From Cloeon dipterum (lineage: Eukaryota > Arthropoda > Insecta > Ephemeroptera > Baetidae): a stretch of DNA of 64,000 bases. Shown here piece by piece: positions 46,224 to 57,951 of this stretch (position 1 is its first letter; every line of letters starts with the position of its first letter). The position numbers and the translations under genes were made by a program. Location: the NCBI RefSeq assembly GCF_949628265.1, contig NC_088790.1:28338545-28402544 (forward strand). The letters are read 5' to 3'. The notes under the pieces were generated by a model. The model ran no database searches. It saw only the letters and a program-made list of their open reading frames with translations, and was not told the DNA's origin.

Positions 46224-47698
46224 TTAAAGTGGAATGTTAGTGACTTTTTTATTTAAAAAAAATGATATTTCATGTAAATTTAACACTAACCGACACATTG
46301 TTTGTTTTTTTGCTCTTTTTTTATCCCTGTCCTCTCGGAGCGGGAAGGGCGCGCACTGCACTAGCACGAATGCTGCATTCCGAGTGCGAATAACACCGCG
46401 AACGGATCGAATGGGCGCACCAGGCCGCACATTTCAGGGACCCAGCCCACTCAAGGGCCACTTGCCTCCGCACCGAGGACTGCATTGAAACGCTAGACAT
46501 TCGTCCCGTGAAGCCAAATCACGCATGCTGGAAAGGTGCAAAGCAGCCCGTTGAGCAATTTGAGCATTTCGAGTCACTAAACTAACCACTTTTTGCCATC
46601 TCTGACATTTGGGTAGCCAGTATTAGATCTCCGAACTGCTCAAATACCTCACATTGCTTTGACACTCCTGAGAGTGCCTTAACAATGCGAGCCAACGGGC
46701 TGGTTTTTTTCATGACCTTCAGACTAAAAGTGCCCCAAAATCCAATTTTTTGAATTTTACTGGTTACGCCCTCTTTTTATGAGCAAAGAAAATAAATTGC
46801 TTACGGATTTAGAAAAATTATGAAAATTTAATGGTAAAAAGATAAAAAATAGTACTTTTGAGTCTAGAAAGGTTTTTTTATTTTATAAAAATCGCAGATT
46901 TTCGAAAGGGATCTGTGTTTGGCTTCATTTAAATTCACCAGTTCATAGTAGCGTTAAATACTGCCTAAATTCAGAAATTATGATTGAATTTCCATTTTTT
47001 CCTCACTCAGCAAAATTTTTCAAATTTACCTTTTTCGCAAAAATTTCAGCAGGCCGTTAAAGTACCTTTAAATTTTTTTAGAACATAAAAATACCCAAAA
47101 TTAAGTTATTATATTCAAGAATCATCTCAGAAAAAAATGTATTTTAATGATTTTCATTAAACTTGGATCCTTGTGGCTATCAGACACTGCGTATAATGCA
47201 TAGAATTTTTTTTATTGATTTTTAAGGACAGATGCATTGTGTATCATGTACGAAAATTTCAAATTTTTCTGATAGTGAAAACGTAATTAAAATGATAATT
47301 GAGTGAAGTTGTGCGCCGGTCGCCTTCCGTAATACAACCAGAATCGCCCCCCTCTGTTGGCCAGCAGCGCTGGGCGCTGACCAATCAGATTGTTTTAGCC
47401 AATTTTTTTCCGAAATTTCCAGCGCTTGACCATGTTTTCTCACATGATTTGGAATCCTCTCATCGAGATCTATCAGACAGCCAGAGTCTTTTTTTGGGGA
47501 AATGTGGAAGTTCAGAGAAAATCGCGATTACACAATTCCTTTGAGAACTCTCCGCTTAAAGCAATGCTAAACTTTGTGGCCGATTTTCTCGAAAATTTAC
47601 AGCGCTTCCTATGTATTTTTTTAATTGTTCATGATCCTTAGGACCTAATCTGTATGTGTTAAAGGATTTTTCGGGGTAGTTTACAATCATTCCTCTTT
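46224..47698. mobile_element. Possible 1.5-kb TTAA element related to the MITE family
   Basis: Left end TTAA-AGTGGAATGTTAGTG (from 46224) and right end ..CAATCATTCCTCT-TTAA (about 47686-47702) resemble the TIRs of the MITE family, and the right part (GATTTTCTCGAAAATTTACAG) resembles the MITE interior. The related spacer after gene L contains only the right 400 bp. No transposase frame found. Boundaries are tentative. Confidence 0.45.
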
Positions 47699-47702
47699 AA
47701 GT

Positions 47703-49142
47703 CGTAAATGCGTTTGCGAGCGGCGTGAGGATGAGAAGAATTCGAGCTGCATGATGTGCGGTGCAAGGCCAGCGCAGCACATTAACACAATAGGTGGATT
47801 AGCGGCAAATAGTGCGCGCTTGACATCGTTGCTGGCGGCATTTTTTGACGACTTTTGAAAGAGTAATTTATTATTGTCAACAAATTGTAAAGACCCAAGC
47901 GTCTTGTTTGTTCGTAAGTTTGGCTTTCAGGAAAATAAAAAGAGTGATGCATACAATACATGATATATACCTTCCAAATAAACACACAATGGAAAAAAGG
48001 AGTCATTTACTGCGTGGTGGCGTCGGTGGAAGGAGATAAACTCCATAAATCGGGGGATGGGAAAAGGGGATTGTGTTGTTGTTTAGAGCTGAGACGAGTC
48101 GGGTGTGAAGAGCAAGTGCAGCGAGTGTAGAGACAATTCAACGACTTGCGAGGACCAACACTTTGTTCCAGTTCCGTTCACGGGGTTTCTTATTTGTAGG
48201 GATGCTGTGCAATTTTTATATCTCGCCATCCATTGCTCGGCGCATTTCCGGCAATTCCCGATTTTTTATAACGTTGACCTCTGAGAGTGCAAACCAAAAG
48301 AGAAATCCCCGCAACTCGCATCACCTTGTGTAAAAATTTCCTCTTTTAAAAATTCCATCCTTTTTTTAAGATTGAAAATTTTTAGAAAAGGTACTTGATT
48401 CAGCTTCCGCCTGAAAATATTAAAATTGGGAAATTTATTATTTAATTGGCTTTGTATTTAATTGTAAGCGTCATTTATTTGATAATTATTAAAAAAAAAT
48501 ACTAGAGCAACGGGAGCCAGATGTGCGATAAAATTGGTTCGCAATGCGCAGATCCAAGATGGCGTCTGAAAGTGGGAAACAAAAAAAATCTTTGAATTGC
48601 CGTGCGAGTGTCAAGAGCTTGTTTTTACGATCGAAAAGATACAATTAGTACAAGTAATGATAATTTTACTTCACAATATTGACCAAAACTTGCTTCTTTT
48701 CCCGCATTTTCACGTGACGTTTTTTCGCGCCATGCTCCACCTGACGCCATATCTGCGCGTCGCACAAATTTGGCCCCCGTTGATACAGCCTTCATTATAA
48801 TTCAATGATTTTTTACAAAATTCAATGCAACGCTGCCACGCTTTGATATCAAGAGAAAATTACTTTTATTTTTTGGTTTGATGCTGTATTGGTAAACCTA
48901 AATATTCACAAAGAAAAGAATATATTTTAAATAAAATACTTCCTACAATCCTAAATTCTTTCCCTTGGTAAATATTTGCAATTCCAAAAATGAATTTTGT
49001 CATCTCTGGAATTCCTTCTCCTGATGAAATTCAACGGGAATGAAATTTTTAAGAAGATTCTTTGCGTCTTTACAGATAGCTCACCTCCTGCAACTACTTG
49101 CTCACATCTCATTTGGACGCCAAGGAAAACGCAGGGCTAAAA
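47703..49142. other. Spacer between gene M and gene N
   Basis: First part (47705-47880) duplicates the spacer after gene L. 48290-48330 again has the CTGAGAGTGCAAACC..AAGAGAAA spacer motif. A hAT-like MITE occupies 48508-48782. TTTGGACGCC box at 49112-49121 in front of gene N. Confidence 0.5.
48508..48782. mobile_element. hAT-like MITE, copy 3 (opposite orientation)
   Basis: Ends CAACGGGAGCCAGAT and TTGGCCCCCGTTG; interior is the reverse complement of copies 1 and 2 (GATCCAAGATGGCGTCTGAA). No clear 8-bp target duplication is left, consistent with greater age. Confidence 0.8.
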
Positions 49143-51291
49143 ATGGAAGCAACGCGATTGTTACTCGTTTTTATAACTGGTGCAGGTCTAATTTCCCAGA
49201 CAACAGCCTGGATTAGTGGTGAGTAAATCATCGATTGGGTAATATAAATTATTAATTAATAATACGAAATTTCATGTCAGACGTACCTGAAATAAGAGAC
49301 ACCGAAATAGTTTTATGGAGTAACAACTCTGAGGTGCGCGCCCGATTCATTGAATCCGACATATTTATGGTCAAGGAACTGTGGGTCGACTTGCAAAATG
49401 ACACAAATACGGTCACCATGGCGAACCGAAATCTCACGAAGGATGAAATGGTATAAAATTTCTAATCTACCCCAAAATAAACTTATATCTTCTCTCAGAT
49501 CCCTATTAACCTGACTTTCAGCTTTAAATTTTTCAACCACGACATCCAGCGTGTGGGTTTGTTAGCATCGGGGGTGATCGCAAGCTACCCATCGCACAGC
49601 AACAAAATAATAGAACCTGATTGGCGCATTGTTCCATTGCTTCATGACTATAATGCAATGGGCCAAGTCGCGTACCTCGACACTGGTGAGACAGTGATTT
49701 AATTTTTCAAACTGAAATTAAACTAATTTAATATTTCCAGGAAATTCGTTGATAGTTCAATGGTTAAATTTTGCACTTGTTACCAAGCCAGAGATGTTTG
49801 TGTTTCAAGCAACTCTTTTCGAAAACGGCACGATCGAATTTGTTTACAGAGAGGTTCCAGCGAGGTTCAGCAATGAGACGAACGCTGAAGATTCTTACAA
49901 AGGAATTGTTGGTGCTATTCATTTTTACTCTAAATTAGAATTCCGTAAGTTGGAACTGAATGGGGCTAAAATATATTGTATAAATTGTTCAAATCTCCTT
50001 CCAGGTAACGGTGGGAAACATTACTGTTCGATCAATTTCAACCTTGGAAAGGCCATTCACGATGGCTCCGTCTTAACAATCGAGCCGATGCCTTTGTGCA
50101 CATTTCACAAGGACTGCAGCATCTGCACCAAAAGCTCGGTTCTGACAAAAACGAATGATTCCTTTCAGTGCCATTGGTGTCCCAAATTAATGGCGTGTTC
50201 CAGCAAAAATGATTATCTCTCGGACATCTGGAACCAGAGCAAATGTGGCTTTAATGAAGTGCGACGACCTAACGACTGCCCTGCTGATCCCAAACCAAAA
50301 ATTGAAGGTTTTTATTTTTTTAATTACAATGCACCAGTTCGAAGCCACCAACAGATGGCGCCACCGTATACTTTCGTAATAAATTTAATTTTAAGGCACT
50401 TCCGCTGCGATTTAAGACTTAATCCTGCTACTGTGCATTCTTCACTCAATATACGTTATCTTTTGACGTGCTGAAAACCAAATTCAGTCCAGCCCGTCGC
50501 TGTAGAACCGTTGGAAAGGATTTTATATTTAAAAAAATTGTTTTTCGCGATTCTACGGCGATTGGTTAAACCAATTTTGGTTTCCACAACGTCAAAAGAA
50601 AGCATATTAAGTGAAGAATGTACAGTGACAGGATTGGGTCTGAAATCGCAGCGGAATCGCCTTAAAATTAAATTTATTACGAAAGAATATGGTAGCGCCA
50701 GCTGTTGGTGGTTTTAAACACTAAGAGCTTACATAACTAGCTTATTCGCAAAACGGGAAAATTATTAATTTGCCATCAGATATGATGTCATTATTGATAT
50801 AAATTTAGTGCTGGCAATATAACTCTTTTCATTCAATTGTGGAGTAAAAGACAAACCTTTTTTTATTTACATAATATATATATTTTTTAAGCAGTGCTGT
50901 AACCGAAAATTACGAAAAGAACGATATTTAAAATACCATCTGTTTCAGCAGCACAAATTAAAGCATTAGAAAAATTTGTGACTCAAGACCAATTGAATTA
51001 AATTAAATTTCTTTCATTTCAGATAAAGGCGGGGTCTCCAGTCCGTTCGGATTAGTCCACATCTTCTCATTTTCTTTAATATCGGGGTTCTCTTCCTCAC
51101 TGCTTCTATACATTATACATCGGTTCTTCAATCGATATAATTTGGGAATAGTTGTTCTGCTTCGGAGCTTCTACCATCGTTACGTGCTGAGAACCAGCGA
51201 TGATGCTCCCCAAGTGAGCGAGCTTCATGATCGTGGAGACGTCTTCCTCCTAAGAAAATCTGACATGGAGGAGGAAGAAAGTGAATTGTAA
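49143..51291 (+). CDS. Gene N: PLXDC/TEM7-like type I membrane protein
   Basis: Six exons, 402 residues: 49143-49218, 49281-49450, 49499-49685, 49741-49944, 50005-50307, 51023-51291. A third, older subfamily: signal peptide MEATRLLLVFITGAGLISQ; ectodomain KELWVDLQNDTN, LTFSFKFFN, YLDTGNSLIVQWLNF, FQATLFENGTIEFVYRE, which is closest to the vertebrate PLXDC pattern; PSI CTFHKDCSIC, CHWCPKLMACSS; TM GLVHIFSFSLISGFSSSLLL; long basic then acidic tail ending EEEESEL. Intron 4 is 60 bp and open in frame. The palindromic element sits in intron 5, unlike in D-L. AATAAATTAAATT at about 51431 may be the poly(A) signal. Confidence 0.88.
50332..50745. repeat. Long palindromic element in gene N intron 5
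   Basis: CACCAGTTCGAAGCCACC at the left; inverted arm ..GGTAGCGCCAGCTGTTGGTGG at the right, outer end degraded. A separate insertion, because it lies one intron downstream of those in D, E, F, H and L. Confidence 0.88.
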
Positions 51292-52458
51292 ATGCGGCCA
51301 CACTGAGAAAGACAAAAACCAAAACTGCACAGTGATTTTAGTGTTGTACGCCTGATGCGCGTATTTTAGATTGAACAATCTAATTACATAGCCGCTGTCC
51401 TTTAAATTGTATGTAACTCCATGTTTATCACAATAAATTAAATTAAGGATTTTTTTGAAACACATTTCTTGTATTGAATCTTTTAATTTATTTAAAATGT
51501 CATTCCCACTGTAAATAATTTTATAAAAAATACTCTATGAGTTCTCTGTACCAAATATCAGCTGGGGCCAGATTTGCGATAAAATTGTTTCTCACTGCGC
51601 AGATCCAAGATGGCGTCTATATGAATGTGGGAAACTAAAATAAGCTCTCTTTGGTTTCCCGTGCGATTGTCAAGAGTTTGTTTTTAAGACTCAATTAGTA
51701 CAAGTAATGCTCCTTATGTCTCTAATTGACGAAAACTTGGTTCTTTTCGCGCATTTCCACGTGACCGTTTTCTCGCTCCATACTCCACCGGACGCCATAT
51801 CTGCGCGTCGCACGAATCTAGTCTCCGGCACTGCCAATTATGAGCACCATTTTGGCAATTTTCTAGATTATTGAATAAATTTTATATAAAACGTATTTAC
51901 ATTTTTTTAAAGTGTTTTAAACATTTAAAAACAAAATATTGAGACCTATATGAGGTCAAGAAAACCCAGCTTTCTCTTAATTTAATTTTTTAAGGGAGCT
52001 TTGAAGGTTTGTAAATAACAAAGTGTTGTCATTTTAATTAAAAATTGAGATGAAATTGGTTAAAATCAGCCTCTAAAAACTAGAGCATGATTTATTATTA
52101 TTTATTCATTGCAATTAGATATTTTTAAATTACTTATAATTAAAAATATCTGTACAATGCAAATTTTAATTTTCCTCCTACATAATTTAATTGAAATACA
52201 CGAGAAAAACGGAACTTTTCTGATGTTCCATCCTGTTTTAATTTAAATTTTATCCCTAGCTCGCATTGCCCGAATTGTTATATCCACAGCCAACAAAGAA
52301 TTTGGCCAGCTTTTGAATTCCAACCCCATGAATTTCCACGGGGTTGGAATTTCCAAGAAGATTCCTCGCAACTTTGGAGAGCTCAACGCCTACAAGCGCG
52401 CAATCATTTCCCATTTTGGACGCCGAGAAAGCCGCGGTGCTTTAAAAAATTGGGAGAA
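51292..52458. other. Spacer between genes N and O
   Basis: Contains hAT-like MITE copy 4 (51559-51833) and otherwise AT-rich sequence with no gene. TTTGGACGCC box at 52415-52424. Confidence 0.5.
51559..51833. mobile_element. hAT-like MITE, copy 4
   Basis: Ends CAGCTGGGGCCAGATT and CTCCGGCACTG; flanks CCAAATAT (51551-51558) and CCAATTAT (51834-51841) match at 7 of 8 positions. Same orientation as copy 3. Confidence 0.85.
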
Positions 52459-54132
52459 ATGGACACGCGAATCAGCCAAATTGTTCTTATTTTAATAACC
52501 ATCACAGTTCTAACTCCCCAGACTTCAGCCAAGATTGGTCGCGTTTGTAAGTATTTTAATTTAAAAAACTATTAAATTTTTATTAATTTTTTTTCATATC
52601 AGATAAAAAGGTTGAGCTTGACTTGAAGGACAGCCACAATTCGATGAATGTCCGGTTTATTCAAAGCGACCAACATTTGGCAGAGCAACTATGGGTTAAT
52701 ATGAACAATAAAAAAAGTGCAGCCGGCCTGTGCAACAATGCATTTGTCAACGACTTGGTAAAGATTTAACTCAAATTGAATTAATCATACTAAAATAATG
52801 CATCTTTAGGCTGTCATAGACCTGTCATTCAGCTTTAAATTCTTTGACTTGGACGTCCAGCGAGTGGCTCTGTCAAGAAACGGATCAATTTGGCCCGCAG
52901 ACGGCGCATTTAATTGGATTATTTCTCCCATGTTGGGAATTCAAGCGAAAAGCAGCGTCATGTACCTCGACGCTGGTAAGAAATATTTTAAAATTTTCAA
53001 TTATTATAACAATTTTTAAATTATTTTTCCTTCAGGTGATTCTTTGGTTGTCCAATGGGATAAATTTGCACTGAGGCCCGCTCGCTTCCGAGAGCGGTAC
53101 AACTTCCAAGCTACAATACACCAGACCGGCTTGATCGAATTTGTTTACAAGAAGGTGCCCTACAGCCTGGGAGATATTTTCAAGTTTTGTCGTTGTGTTG
53201 ATCAATTTTTCGGCGTTGGCTACTAAATTGAAGATAAATTTTGTAAGCTCCACGAAATAATAATAATATTTTTAAAATCTAAATTAATTTAATTTTTCAA
53301 CAGATGATGGAGAACCTCATAGAATCGATCTTGGATTTCGCATGGACATCGAAATGTTACGAATTCAGAATTGGACGGTGGTCCGATTCGAGCCTCTGCC
53401 TTCGTGCTTAATATACAAAACCTGCGAGAGCTGCAACAATGCAGTGATGTTGATCGGCAAATCTAAGATGCCGTGCACCTGGTGTCCGAAAATAGAGAGA
53501 TGTTCCAGCATCTGCAACAACATGAGCTGCCCCCTCCAAATTGACCAGTGCTACTATGAACCTAAGAAATTAACGTCCACCCTACTAGGTTTGAGTTTTT
53601 TTTAATATTTTAATTTTTTTTACTGTTAGAAGCCCCTTTTTGGTACAATTCACGAGTATTTGACCATCAATTGACATTTAAATTAAAATATTTGCAAAAA
53701 ATGCTGTTTTAATTTCTTGGTGTTTATTATAATAGAGGAAGATTTTTTTAAATATTAATGCTCATCTGAAATAATTACTTTTCTCGGTGTTATCATGAAA
53801 ATATTAAATACAAATCCTGCCCCGAGTAACTTTTTACCATCCAGCAGATGCCCTAATTTATATATAAAGAATTTATTAAGTTAATTTAAATTATTTTTTC
53901 CTAATGAATTAACAAACAAAAATCATTTCTTGTTTCAGGTTTCAACAGTGCAAAAGTTGTTTACACCCTGCTGATTATTGCCACGATCTTCATATTTCTG
54001 TGTTTCTCTCAGCTAGCCTATTCACGAATTTCGGAAGTGTTGAATCAGATGCGAAACTTTCAACAACTCGCTGAAGCTAATTTCAATGGAGGACAATTTA
54101 AACCAACTTTGCCAAGCTCCGCCAATGTGTGA
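52459..54132 (+). pseudogene. Gene O: PLXDC-like gene with an in-frame stop in exon 4
   Basis: Six exons whose lengths add to a whole frame: 52459-52546, 52603-52757, 52810-52975, 53036-53242, 53304-53588, 53939-54132. Signal peptide MDTRISQIVLILITITVLTP; ectodomain EQLWVNMNN, LSFSFKFFD, YLDAGDSLVVQWDKF, FQATIHQTGLIEFVYKK; PSI CLIYKTCESC, CTWCPKIERCSS; TM KVVYTLLIIATIFIFLCFSQ; tail ending SSANV. TAA at 53224-53226 replaces the codon that is Glu in D-type relatives (VGYELD), giving about 199 residues without PSI or TM. Everything after the stop is otherwise open and spliceable, so the mutation is recent, or the stop is bypassed, or a secreted short form is made. Promoter box retained. Confidence 0.75.
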
Positions 54133-54402
54133 GAAACATGCCTGGTCGGCAGCTCAAGTTTGTATTTAAAATAAATTTATTTAATATTTGTATGTAAACA
54201 AAGCTAAGTTTTTTCCTCAAAACCATTTTTTTTAGATAACTGTAAAAATATCTCAGAATTAAGTCTCAATCCAGTGAAGGTTTATTCGTTAGTCCCCTAA
54301 AGATTGAAACTTAGAAAAGACCCGGCCACAACCATTTAAAATATTCGAACTCCATAAAGAACGTGCGAATCAATTTTTATTTATTAATTTTCATAATGCC
54401 AC

Positions 54403-54545
54403 ACATTTATTCTGGCGCTAAAACTATCGAGAGGAGAGTCAGCACCGCAATCCATGTGCATGATCTAACTGGCAGCAGCAAACAGATTTTTAGTTTCTAC
54501 CTGGCCTCTGAATCGAGCGTAAAGTGAGGCAAAATTCTCTATTCG
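54403..54545 (-). pseudogene. Relic of exon 1 / promoter of a serine protease homologue
   Basis: On the minus strand matches the first exon and 5' flank of genes P and Q (ATGGATTGCGGTGCTG compared with ATGGATTGTGGTGCTG; GCAGCAGCAAACAGATTTT compared with GCAGCAACAGATTTT), with deletions that destroy the reading frame. It is followed by TACCTGGCCTCTGAATCGAG, shared with 58495-58680. Confidence 0.6.
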
Positions 54546-54695
54546 GCGCTTTTTACTTTTAAAAAATTAAAAAACTCGAAAAATCCCAGATGGAAACGGC
54601 TTGTAAAAAGAATTGCATGAACAATCGAATGATTTTTTTAATATTTATTTTGTGTGCCACACTTTATTTTCTTACCAGAAATAAAGAAATAAATT

Positions 54696-57600
54696 CTACG
54701 TGAAATTTCTCTTAGTCGTGGCTGTGATCCAACCAATGTAGGGATAAATCCAGGTGAAAGAACTGGGATATTCACTTGGGCAACTCAAACTTTGAGAGGC
54801 GACGCCGATAATCTTGGCAGTGGGCTCAGATGAGCTCATGTAAAGGACAGGTCCACCTTCATCAATCTAAAAATTGAACTTAACGTTGTAAGAAATAATG
54901 CAGTTGATGGTAACAAATTCGTACAACACAAAGTCCTTTGGTTCCAGAAGAGGTGCCCAAACATCCAGTGTTTACCGGGAAATTCAAATAAATATTACTC
55001 AAGTCTGCATTGCATTTGGACTTTTTCACATTCGTCAATTCAACGACATTCAGTATAGGTGGCATGGGCAGACCTGTGCCTGAAAATAAAATAAACACAA
55101 AATGTCAATCAAAGTCGGAATTCATTCTTTTTTAAAAAATTAAAAAATCATGGCCTCTAATAGAAAATCTCAAATAATTGCGTTCTCGTACAGGTGTTTG
55201 TTTAATCAATAGAATACAATCTCAAACCACATTATCCACCCACCCACATTAAAATAAATATAATTATTTATTAATGCACGAATATCAGGGAAAATTATAT
55301 ATTTTGTGTTATATAAAAAATAAGTAATGTAGTTTTGTCTGCAATGTTTTTTTTTAATAAATTATTAATTTTATCTGGGGCTTACAAACAAAAATAAATA
55401 ATAATTATTTAAAGTAAACAAATAATACTCATTTTAAATAACTTTTAATACGTTTAGATGAAGAAATATTAATTGAATAATACAGACGTAAATTAAATTT
55501 TATTGTTAATTTAAAATTAAATAATAAAACTAGAACATCGTAAAAATGAAGCACAAAATTTTGCAATTAAAATGTTTTAATTGCCGTTTAATTAAAATAG
55601 TGTATTGTGAATTTGTATGCACAGGATTAAAATTGAATTGACTTCGCACTTTTTGAGGGAATGTATTTTCGAGTAGCACAATCAAGTGGCTACATTGAAT
55701 TAAAAAATATGGAATATTTTCTAAAATCCATTTGAGGAGAAATTTGATGTATATATATTTATACGAGCGTAATTGTAGAGAGCATTAGCTAGGGCAGAAG
55801 TCGTAAAAAAGAAAATGCGTTGGGAGCAAATAACAGTGAAATGTGCGCGTTATGCGGCGCGATAGTGAATAAGCGGCAGGCACCTGGTGCAACACGTGTA
55901 ACATCATTCAAGATACAAATTAATTGCTCATATCTTACCATCAGTTTCCGGGCCGAATCCCATGGTCAAAAGTGGGGTATTATCTAACGCAGCAGAGGGT
56001 TTGACGAGTGAAAGTCTAACAGTTCCAATATTTGCTGCAATATTAAAAGTTAATAAAAATTAATGTAAACCATTTTGCCATTTTACTCACCACTAAGTGT
56101 CAATGGTGAGCTCATCTTCAGCAGTGCGATGTCGTTGGTAAAGAAATTAAAAAAACCCGGATGAATTGTAGCCGTGGCTATCGTTGGGTCGACTGAAAAC
56201 GGATCCGAGAACTTGCCAGGATAAACTTCAATTTTGGTCATCCTTTAAATATTCAAAATTTAAATAAAAGGAAATATTGAAAAGCAGTTTTATGGAATTA
56301 AAATTGAATGAATGGCTCACTTAGGACAAATATATCTTAAAATATTTTTAAATGCTCTAGTTCACTTTGACAAGTTAGACGGTTTGATCATCCTTTAAAA
56401 AACCACCTATTTAAATTTTTTCCGCAGTACTTTGATCTGTGGTTTTTGTCATTGAAATTTGATAATTTTGATTTATTCTAAATTTGGCTTCACTGCGAGG
56501 AGAAATACTTACAATAAGACGCAACGTGCGGCGGTCAGCGCCCAGGTGCTCGACAATAATGCGCCACCGCAAATCCGCCTGGTAATGTCAGCGCCAGTTA
56601 GGCCCACTACGACAACGTAGTAATTGTACTGCGCAAAAGTGGCCATCGTGACTGCTGTGCCTCCCAATATTCTGCTATTTTGAGCCGTTCCGTTGAGAAA
56701 TTCAAGCTGGTCCTCTGCACTTGGCTTTTCTGTTGCCACATCAACTTCAAAATTCGTGGAGCTCTCTTCGTTTTCCATCGCCAAAAGAGCCTCGATTTCT
56801 GTGTCTATTTAAATTTGAATTTTTTGTAATGGAAATAATTAATTTTAATGGAATACTTGCAATTGCTGTTCTTCAGCAGTTCTTCCAGCGTGTACTCTGT
56901 TGTGATGCTCGCCTCATGAAGGTTTCGTAGTTTTTCTGCATCTTCATTTGAACGGTCGGTGACCTTTGAATTAAAAAATTAATTTTAAAATAGGACATTT
57001 GAGATCAATTCTAGGCATTTAAATGTTAGGGGCGAATTATATACTCTGAAGAGGGCTCCTTCAACTACTCTTAATTCCAATAAGTTAAGAATTCTTGGAG
57101 TTTAATATGAAAAGGAGAATAAAAAGACCGTTTGAAAAGAAAATCTGAACTAACACAATTTTTGCAAAACACTGTGTTTTAATTTTTATTCCCAGTTGTT
57201 TCAGTTCAAGAGATTGAATTCAATCAATTATTCAAAAAAAAACAGCGTGCGTTTCAATTTTAAAGTTTTTGCGAATGATTATGCCCTTATTCTCATTCCA
57301 ATTCCATTGCAACACTTTTTAAAATATAGGAGAGGAGAATTAAAAATCTGCCTCTTTCGCGAAACACAAAGTAAAATGAAATCTCAATCATTTTCAGCAA
57401 TTTAACACAACCAATTTAAAAACAGAAACATTATCTCGGAATTAAATTGAAAATTTCAGGTAGAAAGAAACGACATAGTATTTACATTTTTAATTGGTTC
57501 TATTTAATAATATTCTATCAAAAACCTTTTAAATATCTTTCAAATATAAATGATTAAATGTGCGTTAACGTGAAAATTTTTGTGTTTTAATTTGAATTAG

Positions 57601-57951
57601 TTCTAGAAAATTAATATAAATTTGAGGAAAATTTAGAATGCAAATTGAAGAATTTAATTTACTTGCAAATTGTAGTAGCTAGTAGCCCACAAATATATTG
57701 ATAATATACGCCACTTTATTACAATTTTGCAATGTGTAGAGCAATCAAAATGGCCTGATTGAAATATTTTATAATAGTTCTTCTATCCATTATATAGACC
57801 GTACCTTTGAGGAAACGGTGCCCAGTTTCATTCATAAAGAAAAGTTTTCCAAATTAAACTATCACTCGATTTGGGAGAAAAATGAACTCACTGATGCGGC
57901 AAAAGCTTGGGCGAGAAGCGCCAGCACCACGATCCATCGGGAGGTGCGCAT
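54696..57951 (-). CDS. Gene P: secreted S1 serine protease homologue, His and Ser both lost
   Basis: Seven exons, 342 residues: 57951-57892, 56963-56861, 56804-56513, 56242-56091, 56034-55939, 55079-54925, 54866-54696. Signal peptide MRTSRWIVVLALLAQAFA, acidic pro-region, zymogen cleavage site SR-ILGG, then the S1 fold. The catalytic positions read TAARC (His to Arg), NDIALL (Asp kept) and DEGGP (Ser to Glu in DSGGP). Such proteins cannot hydrolyse peptides; insect SPHs often act as cofactors in prophenoloxidase or clotting cascades, but that is family knowledge, not shown here. No clip domain. Exon 2 must use a GC donor (GCAAGT), as in Q. The TATA box of Q is not preserved upstream. Confidence 0.88.

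Noticed and set aside
46224..46488. Open frames on both strands in the GC-rich patch after gene M
   Set aside because: Overlapping frames on both strands in a transposon-like insertion; no recognisable domain.
48597..48800. 67-residue open frame
   Set aside because: It lies inside hAT-like MITE copy 3, and the other copies are not open in this frame.
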